Below, piece after piece: positions 24,962-34,090 of a stretch of 64,000 nucleotides of DNA; the stretch's first letter is position 1; every line of letters starts with the position of its first letter. The notes beneath the pieces are model-generated. The model was not told where the DNA came from. It did no database searches and saw only the letters and a list, made by a program, of their open reading frames with translations. The translations under genes and the position numbers were made by a program. The stretch is from Phycisphaeraceae bacterium. Its GTDB lineage: Bacteria; Planctomycetota; Phycisphaerae; Phycisphaerales; Phycisphaeraceae. Where the stretch lies: positions 34,404 through 98,403 of the forward strand of contig JADZCD010000008.1 in assembly GCA_020851735.1 (NCBI GenBank), given 5' to 3'.

Positions 24962-26515
24962 TCAGCCCTGCCCGCCGTAGCCCAGCTCCATCAACACCTG
25001 CTTGGCCGGCACACCCAGTTCCAGCTTCAATTTGGCTTCCTTCAGCCGCTGACTTTCGTTCTCCGGCAGCGGGCTGGGCCAGTCGATGCGAATCCCCCGC
25101 TCCTCCATCCGATTGGGCAACAGCCCCGACGCGTCCGCCGCGTGCAAAATCATTTCGCACACCCGTTCAATGCCGATCCCGTAGCACACCCGCTTCCGCT
25201 CGGTCTTGGCCAGCAGCCCCATCAGCACCACCCGCAGCGCGTTCTCGCTCGACAGGTTCCCCACCCGCCCGCGCAACAACCCCGCCGCCAGCGGCGTCAC
25301 GCTGCTGGTTTTGTCCAGCGCCTCGCGGATCTCCACGATGTGCGCGTCTTCCGACGGATTCTGCGCGTCCCCGCCGAATTCCTGGATCGTCGCTTCCGGA
25401 TTGTCCGTCGCCCACATCTGCCCCGGACCCACCGCCCGCTCGGTGAACTTCTCAATCCCCTTGCCCAGATACATCTTGAATGATTGGAACGTCACCCGGT
25501 TCGCCCGATCCGACAACCTGGTGTTCAACTCGTCCTGCAGGGGAATCAGCGGCTCAACCTCGCTCAATCCCGCGTAATGGAACGGCTGCGGCAGATTCTG
25601 GATGTGCACCACCGGGATCCGCCCCCAGCGGTTGGTCTCTTCCGCCGTCAGCCTCATCTCCCCCACGTCGCCTTCATAGGTCCTTACGCTCCGCTCCGTC
25701 CACACTTCCGTGCGCACGGTCTGGGCGCCGTCCCGCCCCGGCAGCCTGCCCAACACCCGCCGGCTCATGCGATCCAGAAAACTCTTGGCCGCCCCCCGCG
25801 GCCCAGGCTGGCGGTAATGCAGCACATATCCCACGCATCGCCGGTAGTCCCCCGGATCCAGCACCGGGATCGCCTTGGGCGCGTCGATGATCTCCAGCCC
25901 CCATGACTCGGCCGCCGCGATCAATTCCTCCGTCGTTGGCTCATGCGCATCGTCGCGTGCTCCCCGAGCCGCCCCGCCTCGCCCGCCCCGTAGGTCATTC
26001 GACCGCGTCATAGTTTTGACGGGGGCGGGGACAGCTCGCAGGAGTACGTCGACATGCCCATACACCGCCCCCAGCAGCGCCAGGTCCTGAAAGAACCCGA
26101 CCCCGCCGTTGACGGCAAAAATCCTTCGCAAAAACAATTCAATCCGGTTCGCCTGTTTCTGGTCCCCCGCCAGGCTCTGCAGCATGAACGGCCGCCCGAA
26201 CATGAAGTCCACCAGCGTGTGAATCCGCCAGGCAATGTCGTTCTCGATCACCGTTTCCCGCCGGGCGCCACTCCCCGCCATGCCCCCATCCTCGGCCGCG
26301 GCTCCCCGCAGCCGCCAGGGCAACCCTTCCTCCTGTGCCAACCGGTAGGACCGGTGGCTTCCTTGCCCCGCCTCGCGGTCCTGCATGTCATTGCGGTAAT
26401 ACGACCACAGCCGGCCGAGCCTTGGCAGCTTGGTCCGCTCATGCTCCTCAATCAGCGCCTCCAGATACGCCTGATCGATTGCCATGCCCTCGCTGCTATT
26501 CAACCCGTGTCCCAT
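24962..26515 (-). CDS. Phage portal protein, SPP1 gp6 type
   Basis: This portal protein of about 517 residues has an N-terminal clip/wing region with 'ENDIAWRIHTLVDFMFGRP', a central 'GLSEVEPLIPLQDELNTRLS' typical of SPP1 gp6-type portals, then a stem helix and C-terminal helices ('AGLLRGRVGNLSSENALRVVL'). The portal is the ring through which TerL would pump DNA. The ATG at 26515 lies nine bases after GGAGG; the ATG at 26521 is only three bases away and less likely. It is the first gene of the minus-strand block. Confidence 0.9.
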   Translation of the reverse strand: MGHGLNSSEGMAIDQAYLEALIEEHERTKLPRLGRLWSYYRNDMQDREAGQGSHRSYRLAQEEGLPWRLRGAAAEDGGMAGSGARRETVIENDIAWRIHTLVDFMFGRPFMLQSLAGDQKQANRIELFLRRIFAVNGGVGFFQDLALLGAVYGHVDVLLRAVPAPVKTMTRSNDLRGGRGGAARGARDDAHEPTTEELIAAAESWGLEIIDAPKAIPVLDPGDYRRCVGYVLHYRQPGPRGAAKSFLDRMSRRVLGRLPGRDGAQTVRTEVWTERSVRTYEGDVGEMRLTAEETNRWGRIPVVHIQNLPQPFHYAGLSEVEPLIPLQDELNTRLSDRANRVTFQSFKMYLGKGIEKFTERAVGPGQMWATDNPEATIQEFGGDAQNPSEDAHIVEIREALDKTSSVTPLAAGLLRGRVGNLSSENALRVVLMGLLAKTERKRVCYGIGIERVCEMILHAADASGLLPNRMEERGIRIDWPSPLPENESQRLKEAKLKLELGVPAKQVLMELGYGGQG

Positions 26516-26590
26516 GTTCATTCGCCTCCGCTTGCCGACCTCATTTTCAAAAAATGCACACGTCCTACTAGGGGCCGCCGTAGCGCTTCT

Positions 26591-26607
26591 GTGCGCACAA
26601 AGCGCAC
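26591..26607. promoter_or_regulatory. GTGCGC palindrome in the portal-activator control region
   Basis: GTGCGC-ACAAA-GCGCAC is a perfect inverted repeat in the 240-base AT-rich region between the divergent portal and NifA-like genes. A related GTGCGCGCAGCAC lies at about 26691. It could be a regulator-binding site for either gene. No protein can be assigned. Confidence 0.4.
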
Positions 26608-26717
26608 CTTCACAACGCGCAATTACTTGCCATGTAAATATTTATGCTCAAAATTTTTTGCCATTCGATCGTTAGCAAAGTGTTCGGTTTTGTGCGCGCA
26701 GCACACCGTCGACCCCC

Positions 26718-26746
26718 TTGATAAAATTCACGAATGATGATTTAAT
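26718..26746 (+). promoter_or_regulatory. Candidate promoter of the NifA-like gene
   Basis: TTGATA (26718-26723), 17 bases and TTTAAT (26741-26746) resemble a housekeeping promoter. The expected start site would be only a few bases before the ATG at 26756, so the mRNA would be nearly leaderless, in agreement with the lack of a clear ribosome site. Confidence 0.35.
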
Positions 26747-26755
26747 AAGCAGACC

Positions 26756-28360
26756 ATGGGACGAGCCGAACAAGAATTAGACATTCTCGAAAAAATAAGC
26801 CAAATACTCGGCGATGGCATGGAGCTTAGCCAAGTCTTTCAACGGGCTATGGCCCTCCTCAGCGAACGCCTGGACATCCAACGCGCCTCGCTGGTTCTTT
26901 GGGATGAAAGCTCCGATCAAGCCCGCATCATCGCCGCCACAGGCCTCACCCGCGAAGAAATGCAGCGCGGCCGCTACGCCTTGGGCGAAGGCATCACCGG
27001 ACGCGTTCTGGCCACCGGCCAACCCCAGGTCATCCCCGATGTCAGCCGCGACCCGGACTTCCTTAACCGCACCGGTAGCCGCTCCCTCAAATCCGTCGAC
27101 CCCGCCTCCCCGCCGATCAGCTTCATCTGCGTGCCCATCAAAGACGGCAACCGCGACGTCGGCGTCATCAGCGTGGACAAACCCTTCCTCGACGACTCCA
27201 CCCTCGCCGCCGACGCCCGCCTCTTGGCCATCATCGCCGGGTCGTTCGCCCAGACCATCCGCATCCATCAGCTGCTGCAACTGGAAAAAGACAAACTCCT
27301 GGCCGAGAACCAGCAGCTGCGCGACAACCTCCACAGCAAATACAAGTTCGACAACATCATCGGATCCAGCCCCGCCATGCTCGACGTCCTGGCCGTCATC
27401 GCCCAGGTCGCCTCCTCCCGCGCCACCGTCCTGCTCTTAGGCGAGACCGGCGTGGGCAAGGAACTGATCGCCAAGGCCATCCACTACAACTCCCCCCGCC
27501 GCGATAAAGCCCTCATCCGCGTCAACTGCGGCGCCCTGTCCGCCCAGCTTCTGGAATCCGAGCTCTTCGGCCACGTCAAAGGCGCCTTCACCGGTGCCGT
27601 CCGCGACAAGATCGGCCGCTTCGAAGCCGCCGACAGCGGCACCATTTTCCTCGACGAAATCGGCACCCTCGACCCGCAATTGCAGGTCAAACTCCTCCGC
27701 GTCCTTCAGGAACGCGAGTTCGAACGCGTCGGCGACCACCGCACCGTCAAGGTCGACGTCCGCGTCATCGCCGCCACCAACCTGGACCTGGAAGAAGAAG
27801 TCCGCCGCGGCACCTTCCGCGAAGACCTCTACTACCGCTTGAACGTCGTGACCATCAACATCCCCCCCCTCCGCTCCCGCCGCGAAGACATCGCCCGCCT
27901 GATCGACCACTTCCTGGACCGCTACAACCGCGAGAATTCCCGCAACCTCCGCAAAATCTCCCGCGACGTCCTGAACACCCTCCTCCGCTACCCCTGGCCC
28001 GGCAACGTCCGCGAATTGGAGAACGCCGTCGAACGCGCCGTCGTCCTCTCGCAGGGCGAAGACTTCACCGACGACCTCCTGCCCCTGCAGATCCGCCTCT
28101 TCGCCCAGCAGGTCCGCACCGACTCGCCCGACGAGTCCATCGAAGACTTGGCCGGCAAACTCGCCGCCCATTCCATCCGCCAGTTCCGCGCCCAGGAAGG
28201 CCAGATCTACGACCTGGCCGTCGGCGAACTCGAACGCCAGCTCATCCGCCAGGCCCTGGAACAAACCGGCAACGTCAAAACCCGCGCCGCCGACTTTTTA
28301 GGCATTAATCGCAATACCCTCAATAAAAAAGTTAAGGACCTGGGCATCCCCGCCGATTAA
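26756..28360 (+). CDS. NifA-like sigma-54-dependent transcriptional activator
   Basis: This 534-residue activator has a GAF sensor domain (about residues 20-180), an AAA+ domain with Walker A GETGVGKE, the sigma-54 contact loop GAFTGA, Walker B-type 'GTIFLDEIG' and an R-finger region. A C-terminal Fis-type helix-turn-helix is visible ('[22 protein letters not shown]'). It would activate RpoN promoters in response to a small ligand or redox state. No nif genes are near, so NifA is a domain-order name only. It is divergent from the phage portal gene. Confidence 0.9.
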   Translation: MGRAEQELDILEKISQILGDGMELSQVFQRAMALLSERLDIQRASLVLWDESSDQARIIAATGLTREEMQRGRYALGEGITGRVLATGQPQVIPDVSRDPDFLNRTGSRSLKSVDPASPPISFICVPIKDGNRDVGVISVDKPFLDDSTLAADARLLAIIAGSFAQTIRIHQLLQLEKDKLLAENQQLRDNLHSKYKFDNIIGSSPAMLDVLAVIAQVASSRATVLLLGETGVGKELIAKAIHYNSPRRDKALIRVNCGALSAQLLESELFGHVKGAFTGAVRDKIGRFEAADSGTIFLDEIGTLDPQLQVKLLRVLQEREFERVGDHRTVKVDVRVIAATNLDLEEEVRRGTFREDLYYRLNVVTINIPPLRSRREDIARLIDHFLDRYNRENSRNLRKISRDVLNTLLRYPWPGNVRELENAVERAVVLSQGEDFTDDLLPLQIRLFAQQVRTDSPDESIEDLAGKLAAHSIRQFRAQEGQIYDLAVGELERQLIRQALEQTGNVKTRAADFLGINRNTLNKKVKDLGIPAD

Positions 28361-28507
28361 CACCCCACCAGACATCTCCCCGCCCCGCCAACCGTTTGAC
28401 ACCCCCCCACTCCGATGATAATTTCCGCTCTTCTCGGTGCCCCCTTGGCCCCGATCCCCATGACGTTCAGGTCGGTATCCCGCATAGATCAAACGGAGAC
28501 ACGTTCC

Positions 28508-29599
28508 ATGAGTCTTGGCCGCGTAATGGTCGGCGTCGTGGTCGCTGCCTGCATTTGCCTGGCTGCGTCCGCCCAGCCGCAGGCCTCGATTCCTCCCGAA
28601 TTGCGGGCGACCACCACCACGTTCAATGAAGCCCAGGAAACGCTCATTGAAACCTACGTCTCCGCCGCCGTGGATCAACTGGCCACCGGTGAGGACAAAC
28701 CCGTTCAAGAAGGCCGCCGCCTGCTCCTCGAACCCCTGGCCGGCGATAATTCCCCCATCTTCCGCCAAGCCTATTCCTCTTTCGTCCGCGTGAAGTTGAC
28801 CCCCGCCCTGGACAGCGACAAAACGCTCGTTCGCCTTAACGCCATGATCATCGCCGCCCAGTTGTCCGACCGCGGCGCCCTGGAACTGGTCAAAAAGGGC
28901 TTAGCTGACAGCAATCCCGCCGTACGCTACCGCGCGGCCAAGGCTGCCGGCCAGCTCTTAGTCAATGTCCCCTTCGATACCAACACCGGCCGGGAAGCCT
29001 TTGAAAAAGAACTGCTGGCCATCATCAAGGACCGCATCAGCCAGGAAACCTCCAACGACGTCTGGCGGCCTCTCCTGGACGCCTTGGCCGGCCTTCAACT
29101 GCCCGAAGGTACCTCCGAACTCGTCGACGCCCTCAATCGGCGCATCCAGGCCCATGCCACCCAGCCCGCCTTGACCCTTGATTCCGAACGCCGGGCCCTG
29201 CGCGGCCTGTTCGTCAAGGTCGTTCAAGGCGCCGACCCCATCGGCTCGGGCCGTCAGATCGATCGCCAGCTCATCCGCAATCTGGCCAAAGTCAGCTTCC
29301 GCTATCTTGAAATGTGCGCCACCACCCTCAACAACCCCTCGTCCGCCGCCGATGCCGTCAGCTTCCAGGGTATGATTCAAGATGCCGACGTCGTCCTCCG
29401 CTGGTCCGTCCAAAAACTCAATGCCACCCCCATCGCCCTTAAGCCCATCGACCCCCTGGTCAAGGAAAGCCTCTGGGCTGAGATCCTCCTGCAAACCCAG
29501 CAATGGCGCGAATTACTCACCAAATCCCCCTTCAGCTTTGAGCCCGCTGAACTTTCCATCCCCACCACCCCCCCTGCCGAACCTGACGCCGCAAGTTAA
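28508..29599 (+). CDS. Exported HEAT-like repeat protein of unknown function
   Basis: This protein of about 363 residues begins with a signal peptide (VMVGVVVAACICLAASAQPQA). The mature part is helical. Residues about 95-160 ('ALELVKKGLADSNPAVRYRAAKAAGQLL') have the pattern of HEAT repeats. The ATG at 28508 has a GGAG site; the longer upstream frame has no signal sequence. No family known. It follows the activator gene on the same strand and precedes repeat-rich DNA. Confidence 0.75.
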   Translation: MSLGRVMVGVVVAACICLAASAQPQASIPPELRATTTTFNEAQETLIETYVSAAVDQLATGEDKPVQEGRRLLLEPLAGDNSPIFRQAYSSFVRVKLTPALDSDKTLVRLNAMIIAAQLSDRGALELVKKGLADSNPAVRYRAAKAAGQLLVNVPFDTNTGREAFEKELLAIIKDRISQETSNDVWRPLLDALAGLQLPEGTSELVDALNRRIQAHATQPALTLDSERRALRGLFVKVVQGADPIGSGRQIDRQLIRNLAKVSFRYLEMCATTLNNPSSAADAVSFQGMIQDADVVLRWSVQKLNATPIALKPIDPLVKESLWAEILLQTQQWRELLTKSPFSFEPAELSIPTTPPAEPDAAS

Positions 29600-29600
29600 T

Positions 29601-29840
29601 AATGTCGAATGACGAATGGCGAATAAGATTCGGGTTCCGGGGCCGTGTATGGGTGCCACACAGCACGGCAAAGCCTGCTGTGTGCTGGTTGCCGATTTCC
29701 GATGTGAATGACACGAATTCCCCTGGACTTATTAACCATCCCGCATAATCCTTCGCCACTTTAAGAAAGACCGGCCCCATGTTTCCACGTGGGACTATTC
29801 CCCATCCCTTGCCTTTCCCCAACTCCTAACTCCTACATCT
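29601..29840 (+). repeat. Repeat spacer with extended element B
   Basis: The 315 bases 29600-29914 hold no gene. They contain CGAATGACGAATGGCGAAT units, then element B (29651-29687) and beyond it a stretch with CCCGCATAAT that matches the tail of the B copy at 47986-48115. TAACTCC units end the block. The extended match shows B can be part of a roughly 130-bp unit. Confidence 0.8.
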
Positions 29841-29914
29841 CACCACTTCGCCAAATTCCACGCCTCCCTTGCTAATTTCACCCTACCTCCCTACACTATG
29901 TCTGTTTTGATTCG

Positions 29915-30322
29915 CTATTGGGGGGTTATTTTCCCTGCTATTGTTGATGGGGAAGCCATTCCCGCCGCGTCCGCGGATGCGTTTTTCGCCTGAGCCTGAC
30001 CGGACATCGCCTCATCCACCTGTCGCATCAAATCCGCATAATCCATCTGGACCATCTGAAACTCTCGCAAAAGGGGATTCTTGATCACTGCTGACCGTAA
30101 TCGTTCCACTTCGCGCTTGTCCGCCACTTCCACCGCCTGCCCCGATTCTTCCTTCTGGGCGACCTTCTGGATCTGCCGGTTGAGGTCGTTTAAAGCTCTT
30201 TGCGCCTCTTGATCGCCGCTCAACTTCCCCAAGACAGCCTCGAATCGGCGGGTGATCTCGTGCCCAGCGATCATCTTGCCCAATTCCCCCGCTGCCTTAA
30301 GTATTTCCGCGGTGCTCGCCAT
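29915..30322 (-). CDS. YlbF/YmcA-family protein
   Basis: This 135-residue, helical protein follows the YlbF/YmcA pattern: 'ILKAAGELGKMIAGHEITRRFEAVLGKL', then 'AQRALNDLNRQIQKV' and 'NPLLREFQMVQMDYADLMRQVDEAM'. In Bacillus such proteins form a complex that guides RNase Y. Here it is divergent from the RNase R gene across 112 bases, a suggestive RNA-decay neighbourhood. The last 20 residues are low complexity. Confidence 0.8.
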   Translation of the reverse strand: MASTAEILKAAGELGKMIAGHEITRRFEAVLGKLSGDQEAQRALNDLNRQIQKVAQKEESGQAVEVADKREVERLRSAVIKNPLLREFQMVQMDYADLMRQVDEAMSGQAQAKNASADAAGMASPSTIAGKITPQ

Positions 30323-30434
30323 AACTTCAAACCTTTTTTTTAACCTTGTTTCTTGTCAAACTGTTGTAGCATATGCTCGCGTCAGCCTTTGAGCCGACGC
30401 CAACCTGCCCGCCTACGCGGGCGTTAGGATCATA

Positions 30435-32837
30435 ATGGACCGCTTCACGAAACGCATCCTCGACCACCTGGTCACCCAATCCACTCCCGCCCGGCGCATC
30501 CGCGACCTGGCCAAGGAACTGGGCGTCCCTGCCCATCAGCAGGACGATTTTTCCCGCTCCGTTGAGCAACTGGTCACCGAAGGCCAGGTCGTCTTAAGCT
30601 CCCCGGACACCATCGCCCTGCCCCCGCCCGGACGCGAGATGATCGGCACCTTCCGCCTTTCCGCACGCGGGTTTGGTTTTCTCGTCCCCGACGTCCACAC
30701 CGCCCACGGCGACCTGTTCGTCCCCGAGGGCCAGACCGCCGGCGCCCTGACCGGCGATAAAGTCAAAGCCCGCGTCATTCACCAGCAATCCCGCGGCCGC
30801 CAACCCGGTCGCTCGCCCTACACCGGCGTGATCATCCAGATTCTCGCCCGCGCCGATCGCCGCTACGTCGGCAATCTGCTCCACCAGAACGGCCAATGGC
30901 AGGTCATCGTGGACGGCAAGAGCCTGCCCCACCCCGTGGTCGTCCGCGATCCGGGCGCCAAAAACGCCAAGCTCGGCGACAAGGTCGTCGTCGAAATCAT
31001 CAGCTATCCGCAGGAAGATCAGCCCGCCGAGGGCGTCATCACCCAGGTGCTCGGCGACGCCGGCGAACCGGACGTCGAAACCCAGGCCATCATCCACGCC
31101 TACGCCCTGCCCCTGGACTTCCCCTCCCAGGTCGTCGACGACGCCCGCGCCGTCAACGCGCAATTTGACCCTTCCTCCATCCCTCCCGGTCGCCAGGACC
31201 TAACCGGCCAGTTCATCATCACCATCGACCCGCCCGACGCCCGCGACTACGACGACGCCATCGGCATCCAGCGTTTTGACTCCCCCCAGCCCGACGGCGC
31301 TTCGTGGGAACTGGGCGTGCACATCGCCGACGTAGCCCACTTTGTCCGCCCCGATTCGCCCCTGGATAAAGAAGCCTATATCCGCGGCAACAGCACCTAC
31401 CTGCCCCGCCGCGTGATTCCCATGCTTCCGGAAATCCTAAGCAACGGCGTCTGCTCCCTGCAGGAAGGCGTCCTGCGCTACTGCAAATCCGCCTTCATCC
31501 GCTACGACGATCAAGGCGTGGTCGTCGGCCAGCGCTTTGGACGCACCGCCATTCGCTCCGCCAAACGCTTAACCTACCTCGAAGCCCAGGCCCTGATCGA
31601 TGGCGATCTTCGCCAAGCCATCAAGCACACGCGCTCCGAACCTAAATACCCCCGCCCCCTCATCCCCGCCCTCCAGCTCATGGACCAGTTGGCCAAACAA
31701 ATCCGCCAACGCCGCCTGCGCGAGGGCATGATCGTCCTGGGCCTGCCCGAAGTCGAGCTGGTCTACGACGACACCGGCCGCGTCATCGACGCCGTCCCCG
31801 AGGACGACGCCTTCACCCACACGCTCATCGAAATGTTCATGGTTGAAGCCAACGAGGCCGTCGCCCGGCTCTTTGACGCCCTGGACATCCCCATCATCCG
31901 CCGCATCCACCCCGATCCGCCGTCCACCCACATGGGTGAGCTGCGCCAGTTCGCCCGCGTGGCCGGCTACAACATCCCCCAGCGCCCCACCAAGTTCGAG
32001 CTCCAGCAGCTTCTGGACGCCGTCCGCGGCAAACCCGCTCAGCACGCCGTCCACCTGGCCGTCCTGCAGACGCTCTCCCGCGCCGAATACGCCCCCCTGC
32101 TCATCGGGCACTTCGCCTTGGCCAGCGAACACTACGCGCACTTCACCAGCCCCATCCGCCGCTATCCCGACTTGACTCTCCATCGCGCCCTGGACGCTTA
32201 CTTTGACGCCTATCCCGAGCATCCTCAGCGCTGGCTGCCCGCGCGCGGCAAGGACGCCATCCTCCGCCTAACCCAGACCCTCCGCCGCGATCCCCGCTGC
32301 CCCGATCAGAAAGCGCTCGTGGCGGTCGCCGATCACTGCTCCTCCACCGAGCGCAACGCCGAATCCGCCGAAAAAGAACTGCGCACCTTCCTGGTCATGC
32401 AGCTTCTGGCCGAACACTTAGGCGACGAATTCGCCGGCACCGTCACAGGCCTAACCGGCAGCGGCATGTTCGTGCAGCTGGATAAATATCTGGTGGACGG
32501 CTTCGTGCGCCTCGAAGACGTCAGCCGCGGCTTCGGCGGGGAAATCTTCCGCTTAAATCGCTCCAACGGCACTCTCGTCGGTCAGCGCTCCGGGCGCGGC
32601 GTCGCCATCGGCGATCGCTTCACCGTCCGCATCGCCAAGGTCTGGCCCGAAAAGCGCCAGCTCGACCTGATCATCCTCCCGCCCGCCAAGACGCCGCACG
32701 CCCCGTCCACCGGCAAGCCCCACAAGCCGGCCGACAAAGGCAAACGCCGCCAACCCGCCGGCGCCCGCGCCGCCCATCAGCAGACCGCCAAAATCAAAAC
32801 CCAGAAAAACCACCGCAAAGGCAAACGCCGCCGCTAA
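30435..32837 (+). CDS. rnr: Ribonuclease R
   Basis: This 800-residue 3'-5' exoribonuclease has an N-terminal winged-helix-like part (residues 1-60), a cold-shock OB domain ('GTFRLSARGFGFLVPD') and the RNB catalytic domain. The acidic cluster 'DPPDARDYDDAI' holds the Asp residues that bind Mg2+, and 'TSPIRRYPDL' closes the RNB domain. A C-terminal S1 domain (about 680-745) and a Lys/Arg-rich tail follow. It degrades structured RNA, including mRNA and damaged rRNA. Length and motif set are normal. Confidence 0.95.
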   Translation: MDRFTKRILDHLVTQSTPARRIRDLAKELGVPAHQQDDFSRSVEQLVTEGQVVLSSPDTIALPPPGREMIGTFRLSARGFGFLVPDVHTAHGDLFVPEGQTAGALTGDKVKARVIHQQSRGRQPGRSPYTGVIIQILARADRRYVGNLLHQNGQWQVIVDGKSLPHPVVVRDPGAKNAKLGDKVVVEIISYPQEDQPAEGVITQVLGDAGEPDVETQAIIHAYALPLDFPSQVVDDARAVNAQFDPSSIPPGRQDLTGQFIITIDPPDARDYDDAIGIQRFDSPQPDGASWELGVHIADVAHFVRPDSPLDKEAYIRGNSTYLPRRVIPMLPEILSNGVCSLQEGVLRYCKSAFIRYDDQGVVVGQRFGRTAIRSAKRLTYLEAQALIDGDLRQAIKHTRSEPKYPRPLIPALQLMDQLAKQIRQRRLREGMIVLGLPEVELVYDDTGRVIDAVPEDDAFTHTLIEMFMVEANEAVARLFDALDIPIIRRIHPDPPSTHMGELRQFARVAGYNIPQRPTKFELQQLLDAVRGKPAQHAVHLAVLQTLSRAEYAPLLIGHFALASEHYAHFTSPIRRYPDLTLHRALDAYFDAYPEHPQRWLPARGKDAILRLTQTLRRDPRCPDQKALVAVADHCSSTERNAESAEKELRTFLVMQLLAEHLGDEFAGTVTGLTGSGMFVQLDKYLVDGFVRLEDVSRGFGGEIFRLNRSNGTLVGQRSGRGVAIGDRFTVRIAKVWPEKRQLDLIILPPAKTPHAPSTGKPHKPADKGKRRQPAGARAAHQQTAKIKTQKNHRKGKRRR

Positions 32838-32904
32838 CCCCCCCTCCTTCCCCCTCCTTCCCCCTCTCCCTCCCAGGCCGAGGGCAGGGGCCTCGGGCGT
32901 GGAG

Positions 32905-32974
32905 AGAAAAGCCCGGCCGCTCCGCCGGCCGGGTGAGCAATTGTCCCTTCGCCTGCGGAATTACCGCAATCCGC
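32905..32974 (+). repeat. CCCGGCCG hairpin repeat, copy 1
   Basis: AGAAAAGCCCGGCCG begins a GC hairpin (32912-32933) followed by CCTGCGGAATTACCGCAATCC. The same unit recurs at 48731-48840. No T-run follows, so it is a dispersed hairpin and not a standard terminator. Confidence 0.8.
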
Positions 32975-33022
32975 ATGGACCTTGCCCGCTAATCTTCCCT
33001 CCCGCGCTGTATCCTATTGCCC

Positions 33023-34027
33023 ATGCCTCTGACCCTGGCTGCCTATCTGCACGATTTTGACCCCTTCGCCTTCCATCTTTTCCCCGACGGCCCAGCCATC
33101 CTGCAAGGCGTGCGCTGGTATGGCCTGTCCTACCTGATGGGATTTATCCTCGGCCTGCTCTTAATCCGGCGCGTCACGCGCCGCGGCGTCTCGACCCTAA
33201 AACCCCTGGAAGTCTGGGATTTCACCCTCGCCCTGGCCGTCGGCGCGGTCATCGGCGGACGCTTAGGCTACGTCCTCTTCTACAAACCCTCCCTCCTGTG
33301 GGATCCGCCTCTGCTCGGCGTCCTGCAGATCTGGAAAGGCGGCATGGCCAGCCACGGCGGGTTGATCGGCGTCATCCTCGCCTGCGTCTACTACGCCCGC
33401 CGCCACCACCACTCCCTCTGGCACCTGCTGGACTTAGCCGCCCTCGCTTTTCCGCCCGGACTCTTCTGCGGCCGCATCGCCAACTTCATCAACGGCGAAC
33501 TTTATGGCCGCATCGCTCCGCCGACTCTCCCCTGGGCCGTGCAATTCCCCCAGGAAATCGCCGCCTGGTCCGACCAACGCAAAGTCGCCTTAATCGAGCA
33601 ACTCCCCGCCCCGCTGATCGACGCCGCCTATCGCGATCCGGTCAGCCTTCTCTTAGCCCAAGTCCGCCGCGGCAACTCCCAGGTCATTCGCCTGCTCCAC
33701 GAAAACCTCCCTCCCCGCCACCCCTCCCAGATCTATGAAGCCCTCTTGGAGGGCCTGCTCATCCTGCTCGTCCTGCTCTGGGTCTGGCGTCGCCCCCGCC
33801 AGCCCGGCCTGCTCGTCGGCGTCGGCATGATCTCCTATGCCTTGGTCCGCATTTTCGTCGAGTTCTTCCGCCAGCCCGATGACCACATCGCCCACCTCGA
33901 AGCCGCCCACTGGGGCATCACCCGCGGCCAGTGGCTTAGCGCCCTAATGTTCCTCGCCGGCCTGGCCCTGACCCTCTACGCCCGCCGCCGCGCCGCCCCC
34001 CCGCAAGGCGGCTGGCGCCAACCCTGA
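33023..34027 (+). CDS. lgt: Prolipoprotein diacylglyceryl transferase
   Basis: This polytopic membrane enzyme of about 334 residues transfers diacylglyceryl from phosphatidylglycerol to lipobox cysteine. The signature GRIANFINGELYGR is intact. 'GGMASHGGLIG' and 'RHPSQIYEALLEG' are the other conserved Lgt motifs, and several transmembrane helices are clear. The ATG at 33023 is preferred to a TTG two codons upstream. About residues 175-225 form a longer cytoplasmic or periplasmic loop than in Escherichia coli. The window encodes several lipoproteins that need it. Confidence 0.95.
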   Translation: MPLTLAAYLHDFDPFAFHLFPDGPAILQGVRWYGLSYLMGFILGLLLIRRVTRRGVSTLKPLEVWDFTLALAVGAVIGGRLGYVLFYKPSLLWDPPLLGVLQIWKGGMASHGGLIGVILACVYYARRHHHSLWHLLDLAALAFPPGLFCGRIANFINGELYGRIAPPTLPWAVQFPQEIAAWSDQRKVALIEQLPAPLIDAAYRDPVSLLLAQVRRGNSQVIRLLHENLPPRHPSQIYEALLEGLLILLVLLWVWRRPRQPGLLVGVGMISYALVRIFVEFFRQPDDHIAHLEAAHWGITRGQWLSALMFLAGLALTLYARRRAAPPQGGWRQP

Positions 34028-34036
34028 TTGCCCAAC

Positions 34037-34073
34037 AAAAAACCCAGGCCTTCCCTGACCTGGGTTTTCTTTC
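34037..34073. terminator. Bidirectional terminator between lgt and the CoA-transferase gene
   Basis: AAAACCCAGG and CCTGGGTTTT form a strong stem with a short loop, flanked by A-rich and T-rich runs on the two sides. It lies between two convergent genes. Confidence 0.85.
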
Positions 34074-34090
34074 CTTCATGTTTAGTCGCT

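Noticed and set aside
26617..26632. Sigma-54 promoter before the portal gene (minus strand TGGCAAGTAATTGC)
   Set aside because: The GG and GC elements are one base too close compared with the strict -24/-12 spacing, so a functional site is unlikely.
27437..28264. Long antisense frame opposite the NifA-like gene
   Set aside because: It is a shadow from codon bias in GC-rich DNA; the plus-strand product has clear domains. Similar shadows opposite murE, RNase R and the debranching enzyme were also dropped.
32905..32933. GC hairpin behind RNase R as intrinsic terminator
   Set aside because: No T-run follows and the unit recurs in another spacer, so it is better called a dispersed repeat.
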